A DNA stretch of 6,888 nt from an uncultured Leptolyngbya sp. (GCA_937899365.1 CALBPH010000504.1:1-6888); one strand, 5' to 3'. Shown: positions 1-5,910, numbered from the stretch's first letter. Numbers and translations are program-made. The notes: a model not told the origin generated them from the sequence alone.

Positions 1-348
1 GCGAATCATTTGCATCAGCGCACTGACCAAACGCAGATCTTGGGTAACCGGCGAATCTAGGGTGATTAAATTAATGCAATCTACCTCGATTTGGCGATAG
101 AGCTGATCAACTTTTTTATCGTGCTGCTTCAGGTTTTTGGCCGCATCAATGTTGCGATCGCACAGCGCTTCCCTAGCCAGCAAACAGGAACTTTCAACCA
201 AAGCCCCCATCCTTAATACATCCCGTTGAAGCCGGGGCAGCTTTAGATCTAGATCCGATCGAAACTGTGACGCCACCCCCACGGACTGCTTTGGAGCCCC
301 TAGCGGAGTGGAACCGTCATAATCAACACTAGAGGAAGCTGTATTCAT
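1..348 (-). CDS. phoU: PhoU phosphate-signalling regulator, N-terminal part (C-terminus beyond window)
   Basis: Translating from the ATG at 348 toward the left edge gives 116 residues with no stop, so the gene is cut by the window. The fragment matches the first PhoU helical bundle: a long helix after residue 27 ending in RDVLRMGALVESS (42-54), a DxxxD motif at 77-81 (family metal-binding type E/DxxxD), and the diagnostic SPVTQDLRLV (99-108). PhoU is a cytoplasmic protein that links the Pst phosphate transporter to its sensor kinase and keeps the Pho regulon off when phosphate is plentiful; in cyanobacteria the partner kinase is SphS. The family usually has about 220 residues, so roughly half is visible. 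The first 27 residues are Ser/Pro/Gly-rich and look disordered. No good ribosome-binding site precedes the ATG (only AGG two bases away), so the exact start is less certain than the identity. It is divergent from psaM. Confidence 0.9.
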   Translation of the reverse strand, partial: MNTASSSVDYDGSTPLGAPKQSVGVASQFRSDLDLKLPRLQRDVLRMGALVESSCLLAREALCDRNIDAAKNLKQHDKKVDQLYRQIEVDCINLITLDSPVTQDLRLVSALMQMIR

Positions 349-454
349 CGCCTAAAGAATCAAACTGCGCATAATGACAGCTATGAACAAATCTATTCCA
401 ACATGCATAGCGCGTTCAGTAGTGATATCGCATCAGGTAGCAGGTCGGGTGTTG

Positions 455-484
455 CTGTAACTACATTCTGACTCAGATTTACAG
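455..484. repeat. Spaced inverted repeat CTGTAA-N18-TTACAG upstream of phoU
   Basis: The arms CTGTAA (455-460) and TTACAG (479-484) are exact inverted copies separated by 18 bases, about 107-136 bases upstream of the phoU start. The layout could suit a dimeric regulator, but six-base arms can arise by chance. No named binding-site consensus fits well. This is an observation only. Confidence 0.3.
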
Positions 485-499
485 TTTTTAAATATATCC

Positions 500-518
500 G
501 GGATATCGGGATATCGGG
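500..518. repeat. Short tandem repeat GGGATATC x2 plus GGG
   Basis: Two exact 8-base units GGGATATC (500-507, 508-515) are followed by GGG. ATATCC at 494-499 forms an inverted repeat with GGATAT at 501-506. The repeat lies about 150 bases upstream of phoU and about 300 upstream of psaM. It may be a simple repeat or a regulator site; nothing decides between these. Confidence 0.5.
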
Positions 519-703
519 CCTATGGTGAGCTCGGTTGACCCTTACAAATCTACAAGCATGCTTATTAATACCTCAATAACCGTAACATTTCCACTTGCTA
601 GCAGGGCTAACTGCAACGACGGCAACGCCAGATAAAAATGTCGCTAGAGGACATCGGGCCTAGGGCTCAAGCTGGCTCAACGGCAGATTTATCCCTAACC
701 CCA

Positions 704-721
704 GTTGTTAAAGTCTGTAAC
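704..721 (-). promoter_or_regulatory. Candidate HLR1-like (RpaB) site upstream of psaM
   Basis: Read on the minus strand, the 18 bases are GTTACAGA-CT-TTAACAAC. The HLR1 box bound by the response regulator RpaB is two (G/T)TTACA(A/T)(A/T) octamers separated by two bases. The first octamer here matches at seven of eight positions and the second at six. RpaB is known to control many photosystem I genes through HLR1 upstream of their promoters, which fits a site 93-110 bases before the psaM start codon. The match is imperfect and the promoter is not firmly placed, so this remains a candidate. Confidence 0.3.
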
Positions 722-734
722 AGATTGACGTCAA
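714..734. repeat. Two abutting perfect palindromes upstream of psaM
   Basis: TCTGT-A-ACAGA (714-724) is immediately followed by the perfect 10-base palindrome TTGACGTCAA (725-734). The second begins with TTGACG, which resembles a -35 hexamer, but no good -10 hexamer lies at the right distance. The pair overlaps the HLR1-like candidate and could be operator half-sites. Confidence 0.4.
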
Positions 735-813
735 AGCGTTGGATTGAGTCAGTTTTAGTAAACAATTCTCTATGAGCATAAGTAGTTATATTTAGTAAGG
801 AAATTGGCACGCC

Positions 814-909
814 ATGGCTTTATCCGACACTCAGATCATCCTCGCCCTGCTGATTGCTTTGGTTCCGGGTGTTTTGGCCCTCCGTCTTGGTACCGAGCTC
901 TACAAGTAG
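814..909 (+). CDS. psaM: Photosystem I reaction centre subunit XII (PsaM)
   Basis: The ATG at 814 opens a 31-codon frame ending in TAG at 907-909, too short for ordinary ORF calling. The product starts MALSDTQIILALLIALVPG and ends in RLGTELYK. This matches PsaM in length (about 31 residues), in the MALTDTQ-like N-terminus, in a single hydrophobic helix (about residues 7-23), and in the strongly conserved RL(S/G)TELYK C-terminus. PsaM is a one-helix thylakoid membrane subunit at the periphery of photosystem I that helps stabilise the cyanobacterial trimer. A ribosome-binding site TAAGGA lies at 796-801, 12 bases before the start. It is divergent from phoU. The transcript probably extends to the terminator at 1042-1078. 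Identity is near certain. Confidence 0.95.
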   Translation: MALSDTQIILALLIALVPGVLALRLGTELYK

Positions 910-1041
910 AAACAACTAGAAACGAACCCAGGCACACGTCTTTAAGCCCTGACGCTTTCTGAGTCATTAGTCCTGGTGTCAGCGTTTCCATCTCGTTAGC
1001 CAACGCTTTTTGCAAAGCCATTATTTTGGAGCAATGTTCAT

Positions 1042-1078
1042 AGCGGCCCTCAGCAGTCATGCTCAGGGCTGTTTTTTT
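1042..1078 (+). terminator. Rho-independent terminator downstream of psaM
   Basis: GGCCCTCAGC (1045-1054) pairs with GCTCAGGGCT (1061-1070) with one mismatch and one G-U, around a six-base loop. The stem can extend outward to 1042/1073. It runs directly into a seven-T tract (1072-1078). This is a textbook intrinsic terminator for plus-strand transcription, and psaM, 133 bases upstream, is the only plus-strand gene seen before it. Confidence 0.85.
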
Positions 1079-1125
1079 GGGTTTACCCACCGGATTCACA
1101 AGGTTGAACCGGTTACTTCAAAATT

Positions 1126-1156
1126 TTGGACTTTAAAGTGGAATTTGTGGTGTAAA
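1126..1156 (+). promoter_or_regulatory. Weak promoter candidate for the gene at 1220
   Basis: TTGGAC (1126-1131) and TGTAAA (1151-1156) are separated by 19 bases. A TG at 1148-1149 supplies an extended -10 element. The candidate lies just after the psaM terminator and about 60 bases before the start codon, so a promoter is expected here. The hexamers match only in part. Confidence 0.3.
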
Positions 1157-1219
1157 AGAAACAATATCCCCCATAATGTGGGCAAGCTACGCCAAACGAT
1201 TTGCTAGGGACAAGGATTA

Positions 1220-1561
1220 ATGGCTCGACACACAACACCGCTGATTGCCAGGGGCAAAGCTCGCCAATCGCTGGTTTTGGAGTCCACTGTAAAATTAACC
1301 GTCAATATCCTATTAGCGGTGGTCGCCACATCTACCATTGCTAAGCTACTGCCCTACTATCACCAGCAAAAAGCAGAATTGGATCAGCTCAATCAATCTA
1401 TTCTCTCTTTAGAGAAAGAAAAGGATGGTGTGTGGGAGGACTTTAGTCATAATTTTGATCCAGAGCAATCGAGTCGGATTATGCGAGAACAGAGCGGTCA
1501 GGAGGTCCCTGGTCGCCATCCCATTGTGCTGATTGATCCGCTACAAAATTCTCAGCCATAG
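1220..1561 (+). CDS. Small single-pass membrane protein with coiled coil (cyanobacterial conserved hypothetical, DivIC/FtsB-like layout)
   Basis: A 113-residue product with a basic N-terminus (R3, R11, K13, R15), one hydrophobic helix at about 26-44, a short coiled-coil-like helix at about 47-70 rich in Gln, Glu, Lys and Leu, then a soluble tail containing FDPEQSSRIMREQSG (79-93) and a short terminal PIVLIDP segment. I do not know its function. The tail resembles, from memory, a conserved hypothetical family found across cyanobacteria. The order of cytoplasmic basic tail, one membrane helix and coiled coil is also that of the septum proteins FtsB and DivIC, but layout alone does not establish homology. 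The start is supported by AGGGA (1206-1210, nine bases upstream) and AAGGA (1212-1216). It lies 65 bases before ribBA with no terminator between, so read-through into ribBA is likely. Confidence 0.75.
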   Translation: MARHTTPLIARGKARQSLVLESTVKLTVNILLAVVATSTIAKLLPYYHQQKAELDQLNQSILSLEKEKDGVWEDFSHNFDPEQSSRIMREQSGQEVPGRHPIVLIDPLQNSQP

Positions 1562-1573
1562 TCTCTTTATTGG

Positions 1574-1603
1574 TTGACAACTCCCGGCAATCTAGGAGAT
1601 AAC
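1574..1603 (+). promoter_or_regulatory. Candidate ribBA promoter
   Basis: A perfect -35 consensus TTGACA (1574-1579) is followed after 18 bases by GATAAC (1598-1603), which matches four of six -10 positions. Transcription would start about 15 bases before the ribBA ATG. This suggests ribBA has its own start even if it is also transcribed from upstream. No FMN riboswitch fits in the 65-base gap. Confidence 0.4.
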
Positions 1604-1626
1604 GCACTACAATCTATTGGCAGTCA

Positions 1627-3381
1627 ATGACAGTCAGTGGGCAGGGATCCGTGGTTGCCAACGTTAATCCATCACCTCCATCCTCAAAGCGAGGTGAAAC
1701 GGTAGAGCAAAAGCTAGCAACATTTCAATTTGATAGCGTCGATGCGGCCCTGGCAGATTTGGCCGCCGGCAAGTCAATTGTTGTTGTCGATGATGAAAAC
1801 AGAGAAAACGAAGGGGATGTGGTGTGCGCCGCTCAGTTTGCCACCCCCGATATGATCAACTTTATGGCGGTGGAAGCTCGGGGATTAATTTGCCTGGCCA
1901 TGACCGGGGAACGGCTAGATGAGTTAGATCTACCGTTGATGGTCAGTGGTAATGGGTTTGAGGATGAAAACGAGCAGACTGCGTTTACGGTCAGTATCGA
2001 TGCCAGCCTTGACTGGGGGGTAACGACCGGTATTTCAGCGGAGGACCGCGCCCGCACCATTCAAGTGGCCATCAATCCCGATGCTAAGTCCCAGGATCTA
2101 AGACGGCCGGGGCATATTTTTCCCCTGCGGGCCAAGGAGGGCGGTGTGCTCAAACGGGCAGGGCACACCGAAGCGGGGGTAGATCTGTCTAAACTAGCAA
2201 GGCTCTACCCGGCCAGCGTTATTTGTGAAATTCAGAATCCTGACGGCTCCATGGCGCGGCTGCCGGAGCTGATTGACTATGCCCAAACCCATGGTTTAAA
2301 GCTAATTAGCATTGCTGATTTGATTAGCTATCGCCTCCGCCATGAACGACTGGTCAAGCGTGAGGCCGTGGCCGATTTACCCACCCAGTTTGGCAAGTTT
2401 AAAATCTATGCCTATCGCAACCTGTTAGATAATTCTGAACATGTGGCCGTTGTCAAAGGAGACCCGGCCACCTTTGAGCGCAACCCCGTGATGGTCAGAG
2501 TCCATTCAGAATGTTTGACGGGTGATGCCATGGGCTCTCTACGATGTGACTGTCGGCTACAGCTGCAAACGGCCTTGAAGATGATTGAGAATGCAAAGGC
2601 TGGTGTGGTTGTTTATCTGCGTCAAGAGGGACGCGGTATCGGTCTGGTCAATAAGCTCAAGGCTTACTCACTACAGGACATGGGCTTTGACACCGTAGAA
2701 GCAAATGAAAAACTCGGTCTGCCGGCGGATCAGCGTAACTACGGCATTGGGGCTCAGATTTTGAACGATCTGGGCGTGCATCAGTTTAAGTTAATTACCA
2801 ACAATCCGCGTAAGATTGCGGGTCTCAAGGGCTATGGTCTGGAAATGGTGGATCGCATGCCCTTGCTGATCGAGGCCAACACCTACAATTCAGACTATTT
2901 ATCGACTAAAGCTCAAAAGCTGGGTCATCTGTTGCTGCAATCATATTTGGGCACCCTGGCGCTGCACTGGACTGAGCCTCTGCCATCAGCTCAGCGCTAT
3001 GAAGCGGTTAACCGTCTGCGCCAGCTGGCCCACGACTCCGGGTTGTTGCTTCAAGAAGAAGCTCGCTCCATCGCCGTCTCCCTGTTTAGCCCCCAGGCTC
3101 TCATTGTTAACCTGGGGCTGGCTGAGCCAGTGGCCAATACTTGGTACCAGCAGACCGATAGCGACTATCGACGTGCGATCGCAACCATCCTAGAGCAGCT
3201 CATCCAATGGTCTGATCTACAAGAATTAGACATCCTCATTGCCAATGGCAGTGACCCCTTTACCACCCTACAGGTGGGTCTAGACCGTCAGATCTTTAGC
3301 TGGCAGTCCCCGGCCGTGATTGGTGAGCGGCTGAGCACCCAGCGAATCTACAGCTTTTCGCGCCACAGCCCCAATGATTAG
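1627..3381 (+). CDS. ribBA: Bifunctional 3,4-dihydroxy-2-butanone-4-phosphate synthase / GTP cyclohydrolase II with C-terminal extension
   Basis: This 584-residue cytoplasmic enzyme supplies both precursors of riboflavin. Its RibB domain (about 34-235) makes 3,4-dihydroxy-2-butanone 4-phosphate from ribulose 5-phosphate. Its RibA domain (about 240-436) opens GTP to the pyrimidine precursor. RibB signatures are intact: the acidic loop DDENRENEGD (55-64), RPGHIFPL (160-167) and RAGHTEA (177-183). RibA signatures are intact: zinc cysteines 296, 307 and 309 in ECLTGDAMGSLRCDC, RQEGRGIGL (332-340), GIGAQILNDLG (373-383) and TNNPRK (391-396). The conserved core ends near TKAQKLGHLL (427-436), leaving about 148 extra residues. 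Such extensions are, as I recall, usual in cyanobacterial RibBA and absent from the roughly 400-residue Bacillus form; their role is unknown to me. No Shine-Dalgarno site precedes the ATG, but an in-frame stop at 1600-1602 with no ATG between rules out a longer ATG start. Residues 1-30 look disordered. Confidence 0.96.
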   Translation: MTVSGQGSVVANVNPSPPSSKRGETVEQKLATFQFDSVDAALADLAAGKSIVVVDDENRENEGDVVCAAQFATPDMINFMAVEARGLICLAMTGERLDELDLPLMVSGNGFEDENEQTAFTVSIDASLDWGVTTGISAEDRARTIQVAINPDAKSQDLRRPGHIFPLRAKEGGVLKRAGHTEAGVDLSKLARLYPASVICEIQNPDGSMARLPELIDYAQTHGLKLISIADLISYRLRHERLVKREAVADLPTQFGKFKIYAYRNLLDNSEHVAVVKGDPATFERNPVMVRVHSECLTGDAMGSLRCDCRLQLQTALKMIENAKAGVVVYLRQEGRGIGLVNKLKAYSLQDMGFDTVEANEKLGLPADQRNYGIGAQILNDLGVHQFKLITNNPRKIAGLKGYGLEMVDRMPLLIEANTYNSDYLSTKAQKLGHLLLQSYLGTLALHWTEPLPSAQRYEAVNRLRQLAHDSGLLLQEEARSIAVSLFSPQALIVNLGLAEPVANTWYQQTDSDYRRAIATILEQLIQWSDLQELDILIANGSDPFTTLQVGLDRQIFSWQSPAVIGERLSTQRIYSFSRHSPND

Positions 3382-3388
3382 GTGCGTT

Positions 3389-3438
3389 TAATTTTAGATG
3401 TGGGGACGTTCCATGGAACGTCCCCACATCTAAAATTA
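3389..3438. repeat. Perfect 50-bp palindrome between convergent genes
   Basis: Every base from 3389 to 3438 pairs with its mirror partner around the centre CCATGG (3411-3416), giving 25-base arms with no mismatch and no built-in loop. The core arm is GTGGGGACGTTCC and the outer arm is AT-rich (TAATTTTAGAT). It begins 7 bases after the ribBA stop and ends 5 bases before the stop of the opposing protease gene, filling 50 of the 62 intergenic bases. It should form a very strong hairpin in either transcript and may end or stabilise both. It is not a canonical intrinsic terminator because no U-tract follows the stem on either strand. It may belong to a dispersed palindromic repeat family (inference). 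Confidence 0.9.
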
Positions 3439-3443
3439 TGACC

Positions 3444-4775
3444 CTAGCGGTCGGGGGTCCGCCCCAGCTGGGGCGTTGGCGCTACCGGAGAACTGACTGT
3501 GGTTGGTAACTGCTGACGACGTCTTGTTGCTGCCACTTCGGGGGCTAATGCAGACACCGCCTCGGTAAATTGGGGATCATTGGCAGTCCCCATCAAATTG
3601 GGATTGCGTGTCAGGGCACTGCGTTCATCAGAGGACAGATCGACTTGAATATCGGGGGTAATGCCTTTACTGCTAATGTCAGTCCCGTTGGGGGTGTAGT
3701 AATGGGCCACGGTAACCGCGATCCCCGACCCATCAGAAAGGCCATGGAGCGATTGCACCAGGGCTTTACCAAAGGTAGGACTGCCAACGACAATGGCGCG
3801 ATCGTTGTCCGCCAGGGCACCAGTCACAATCTCACTGGAGCTCGCCGATTCCCCATTGACCAAAATGGCCATGGGCAGCTCGGTTAAATGGGTACGATTG
3901 GCTGAGATTTTTTCACTGTCACCGCTGCGATCAACTGTACGGACAATGGGACCTCGGCGCAGCCACATACGACAGATATCAATACTGGCCTGCAGCAGCC
4001 CCCCTGGATTGTCCCGCAGATCCAATACAAAAGCCTCGGCCCCCTGCTTACTCAAATCAGCAATGGCCGCCTCCATTTGTTCAGCCGCATGGGCGCTAAA
4101 TTCATCCAGACGGATGTAGCCGACGTTGATGCCATCCTGATCGGCGAGCTTGGCATTCACCGTCTGCACCTCGAGCCGAGCCCGCGAGAGAACAATCGTC
4201 TCAGACTCGCCGTCACGTTCGATGGTGAGGGTCACTTGGGTATCGGTATCCCCCCGCAGCAGCTGGGATGTGCGTTCCGCACTGAGAAAGTCGGTGGAGC
4301 TGCCGTTGACCAACAAAATCCGATCCCCGACTAAAATATCAGCCATGTCGGCGGGGGAGCCCTCAATTACCTCACTCACCACCACTGCGCCAGCCGCTCG
4401 ATCCCGTCTTAGTCGTAGGCCGATCCCAGAAACCTCCCCTGAGGTTTGATCGGTAAGGTCAGAATATTGATCAGGACTTAGAAAGCGGGTGTAGGGATCA
4501 TCTAACCGTCGCAGGGCTCGACGCAGCTCGGTATAGGCAGCCTGACGTGACGTGTAGTTTTGACCCAGGAGATCTTGGCGGACTTCGACCCAATCGGTGC
4601 GATTGAAGGATTCATCCACATATTCTCGGTAAACAATCTGCCAGGCCTCATCAAGAATTGCCTTGGGACCGTCTGTAAATGCCGCCTCAGCTGGAAATGA
4701 GGTTAAAAGTGCAGGGGTGAGAAGAACCGTTGCGATCGCGCCAGTCGACCGAATTAACTCTAAGGTAGTTTTCAT
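3444..4775 (-). CDS. ctpB: Carboxyl-terminal processing protease, S41 family, CtpB-like
   Basis: A 443-residue exported serine protease. From the ATG at 4775: a signal peptide with hydrophobic core (about 8-27) and an Ala-Glu-Ala cleavage site near residue 31; an N-terminal helical region containing DDPYTRFLSP (92-101); a PDZ domain (about 110-200) that includes TSGEVSGIGL; and the S41 catalytic domain with LDLRDNPGGLL (251-261). The catalytic dyad is Ser312 (in ESASSSEI) and Lys337 (in TFGKALVQ), 25 residues apart as in E. coli Prc, with Gln341 at the supporting position. CtpA of this family trims the D1 C-terminus in the thylakoid lumen. This sequence (DEAWQIVYREYVD, FSAHAAEQM, GTDISSKGITPD) looks closer to the CtpB paralogue as I recall it, so its substrate is uncertain. 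A longer reading from a TTG at 4817 is possible, but it would place 14 residues before the signal peptide. The Pro/Thr-rich tail is after about 420. Confidence 0.9.
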   Translation of the reverse strand: MKTTLELIRSTGAIATVLLTPALLTSFPAEAAFTDGPKAILDEAWQIVYREYVDESFNRTDWVEVRQDLLGQNYTSRQAAYTELRRALRRLDDPYTRFLSPDQYSDLTDQTSGEVSGIGLRLRRDRAAGAVVVSEVIEGSPADMADILVGDRILLVNGSSTDFLSAERTSQLLRGDTDTQVTLTIERDGESETIVLSRARLEVQTVNAKLADQDGINVGYIRLDEFSAHAAEQMEAAIADLSKQGAEAFVLDLRDNPGGLLQASIDICRMWLRRGPIVRTVDRSGDSEKISANRTHLTELPMAILVNGESASSSEIVTGALADNDRAIVVGSPTFGKALVQSLHGLSDGSGIAVTVAHYYTPNGTDISSKGITPDIQVDLSSDERSALTRNPNLMGTANDPQFTEAVSALAPEVAATRRRQQLPTTVSSPVAPTPQLGRTPDR

Positions 4776-4825
4776 TGAAACGGTTGCGGCAGAGGTTAGC
4801 GGGATAGTTGCAAACAATGTAGGAA

Positions 4826-4831
4826 TCTATA
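4826..4831 (-). promoter_or_regulatory. Possible -10 element of the CtpB-like protease gene
   Basis: On the minus strand this reads TATAGA, five of six matches to the -10 consensus. No good -35 hexamer lies at normal distance. It would start transcription near 4819, giving a leader of about 44 bases to the ATG at 4775 and placing the alternative TTG (4817) essentially at the transcript end, which favours the ATG. Confidence 0.3.
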
Positions 4832-5110
4832 ACGCGGGGAGTAGAGTTACCCAAAACAAAATAATCAATAAAATATGCGGAAATTCAAATTTGCAATAAA
4901 ACAGAATCTGAATCCCTATAAGCTTACAGACCGTCTAGAATTAGACCCCTATGTAGCTAGAACCTTCAGCATAAATACTGGACTTAAATCTAGCGCACGA
5001 AACCGAGCAATTGCGTAAACCCTTAGGATCTTTACCCAAACCTTATTTTCCTTATGGGCACATGCACTGAGCCTATTTACTGGTTTTAAAAAAGATTTAA
5101 GTAATGGGTC

Positions 5111-5136
5111 AAATATCTCGAAATATCTAAATATTA
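5111..5136. repeat. AAATATCT direct repeats
   Basis: AAATATCT occurs exactly at 5111-5118 and 5121-5128, one helical turn apart, followed by AAATATTA at 5129-5136. It lies about 100 bases upstream of the YdcF-like gene. It could be a regulator site or merely AT-rich low-complexity sequence. Confidence 0.4.
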
Positions 5137-5233
5137 CGATCTCAAATGCTCTGTAGTCCATCTGTAGACTATTCTTTTAGCCGCGTAATTACAGGAGTAT
5201 ATTTACGGAAGCGCTGCCTAAGTACCCATCAGG

Positions 5234-5899
5234 ATGTCTAGAATCAGGTCATCACAACGATATTTTAGATACGCCTGCCTGGGGCTGCTGCTGGCGGGCG
5301 TCATTGTTATTTTAGCTACATTCAGTAGCCTGTGGCGCTCTAGCAAAGCTCCCACCGATGCCTACCTGGTTTTAGGAGGCAGCATTCGCCGAGAAATGCA
5401 CATGGCCCAGTTGGCCAGCAGCTTTGACACACCCACTCCTATTTTGGTGTCCGCCGGCTCGGTTGATCACTGTATACGGCTGCTATTTGAGCAGCCTGGG
5501 GCCCCCCTAGAAAACGTTTGGCTAGAAAATTGTGCTGAATCTACGTTTGGCAATTTTGTCTATTCTGTTCCCCTGTTAGAACGCTGGGGCGTTCGCCACG
5601 TCACCCTGGTGACCTCCGGCAGTCACACGCGGCGTGCCCTCACCCTGGCTCGAATTTTGTTTGGCGCTAGGGGAATTTGGGTAGAGCCGCTCATCGTCGA
5701 TGAAACCGGCATTCCAGGGAATCAAGAAACCGCCCTTAAAACCACCCTTGATATTGGCCGTAGTCTGCTGTGGGCCATTGTGGCCCAGTTCCACAAACCC
5801 ACCTGCCATCGGGTGGTGGAACTAACTGCGGTCAATCTCGAACAGTGGCGACAGCGGGGGTTTAAGTGTGAGCACCAGGCAGGAATCGAGGGCAGCTGA
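5234..5899 (+). CDS. YdcF-like (DUF218) family membrane-anchored protein
   Basis: A 221-residue product with a basic N-terminus, one membrane helix at about 13-33, and a DUF218/YdcF-type domain on the far side. Family-like features are DAYLVLGGSIRRE (42-54) at the first strand, PILVSAGS (69-76), the conserved E-S-T-x-x-N stretch (102-107; families usually show a T-x-x-N motif here), and VTLVTSGSHTRRA (123-135), where the His and Arg match the VTS-x-x-H-x-R-A signature. Members include SanA, YdcF and ElyC, which are tied loosely to envelope integrity and peptidoglycan or glycan metabolism, but the biochemical role is mostly unknown. The ATG follows AGG directly, so there is no usable Shine-Dalgarno. 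An in-frame TAA at 5219-5221 rules out a longer ATG start. The C-terminal 60 residues contain three Cys or His residues whose meaning is unclear. It converges with the glycosyltransferase gene, 11 bases apart, without a terminator. Confidence 0.8.
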   Translation: MSRIRSSQRYFRYACLGLLLAGVIVILATFSSLWRSSKAPTDAYLVLGGSIRREMHMAQLASSFDTPTPILVSAGSVDHCIRLLFEQPGAPLENVWLENCAESTFGNFVYSVPLLERWGVRHVTLVTSGSHTRRALTLARILFGARGIWVEPLIVDETGIPGNQETALKTTLDIGRSLLWAIVAQFHKPTCHRVVELTAVNLEQWRQRGFKCEHQAGIEGS

Positions 5900-5910
5900 G
5901 GACAGTCCAC

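Larger units (their letters stand above)
349..813. other. Divergent intergenic region between phoU and psaM
   Basis: 465 bases without a supportable gene. This region must hold the phoU promoter (minus) and the psaM promoter (plus). It contains a spaced inverted repeat (455-484), a GGGATATC tandem repeat (500-518), a 10-base direct repeat ATCGGGCCTA at 513-522 and 653-662, and adjacent palindromes at 714-734. I looked for a cyanobacterial Pho box (tandem CTTAACCT-like octamers) upstream of phoU and did not find one. No tRNA or recognised small RNA is visible. Confidence 0.7.
910..1219. other. Intergenic region after psaM: long 3' UTR, terminator, promoter of next gene
   Basis: 310 bases with no supportable gene. 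The first part can fold locally: CTGACGC (949-955) pairs with GTGTCAG (976-982) including one G-U, and GCTTT (1005-1009) pairs with AAAGC (1014-1018). The terminator follows at 1042-1078. The remainder leads to the gene starting at 1220 and holds the palindrome AACCGGTT (1107-1114) and a weak promoter candidate. Open frames here on both strands have no ribosome-binding site and run across the terminator or psaM. Confidence 0.65.
4776..5233. other. AT-rich divergent intergenic region
   Basis: 458 bases between the protease and the YdcF-like gene, distinctly more AT-rich than the genes around it. It should hold both promoters. It contains AAATAT-type repeats (5111-5136) and a TCTGTAG direct repeat at 5150-5156 and 5161-5167, spaced 11 bases. 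A 70-codon minus-strand frame (4949-5161) has no ribosome-binding site and no recognisable features. No RNA gene or terminator is evident. Confidence 0.65.

Noticed and set aside
541..558. HLR1 box at CTTACAAATCTACAAG
   Set aside because: The two TACAA units are 8 bases apart rather than 10, and the second lacks the TTACA core.
349..600. Pho box upstream of phoU
   Set aside because: I looked on both strands for tandem CTTAACCT-like octamers with 3-base spacing and found none close enough to claim.
836..1099. 87-codon minus-strand frame antisense to psaM
   Set aside because: It overlaps psaM on the opposite strand, runs through the plus-strand terminator at 1042-1078, has no ribosome-binding site and matches no family I know.
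1010..1207. 65-codon plus-strand frame between psaM and the small membrane protein
   Set aside because: It is built across the terminator hairpin and T-tract, has no ribosome-binding site and its composition is unlike the neighbouring genes.
1562..1626. FMN riboswitch in front of ribBA
   Set aside because: The gap is only 65 bases, too short for the roughly 120-base RFN element, and no conserved RFN blocks are present.
3389..3438. Canonical bidirectional intrinsic terminator
   Set aside because: The hairpin is strong, but neither strand has a U-tract after the stem, so I annotate it as a palindrome with a possible terminating role.
4949..5161. 70-codon minus-strand frame in the AT-rich intergenic region
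   Set aside because: No ribosome-binding site, no recognisable domain, and composition explained by AT-rich noncoding sequence.
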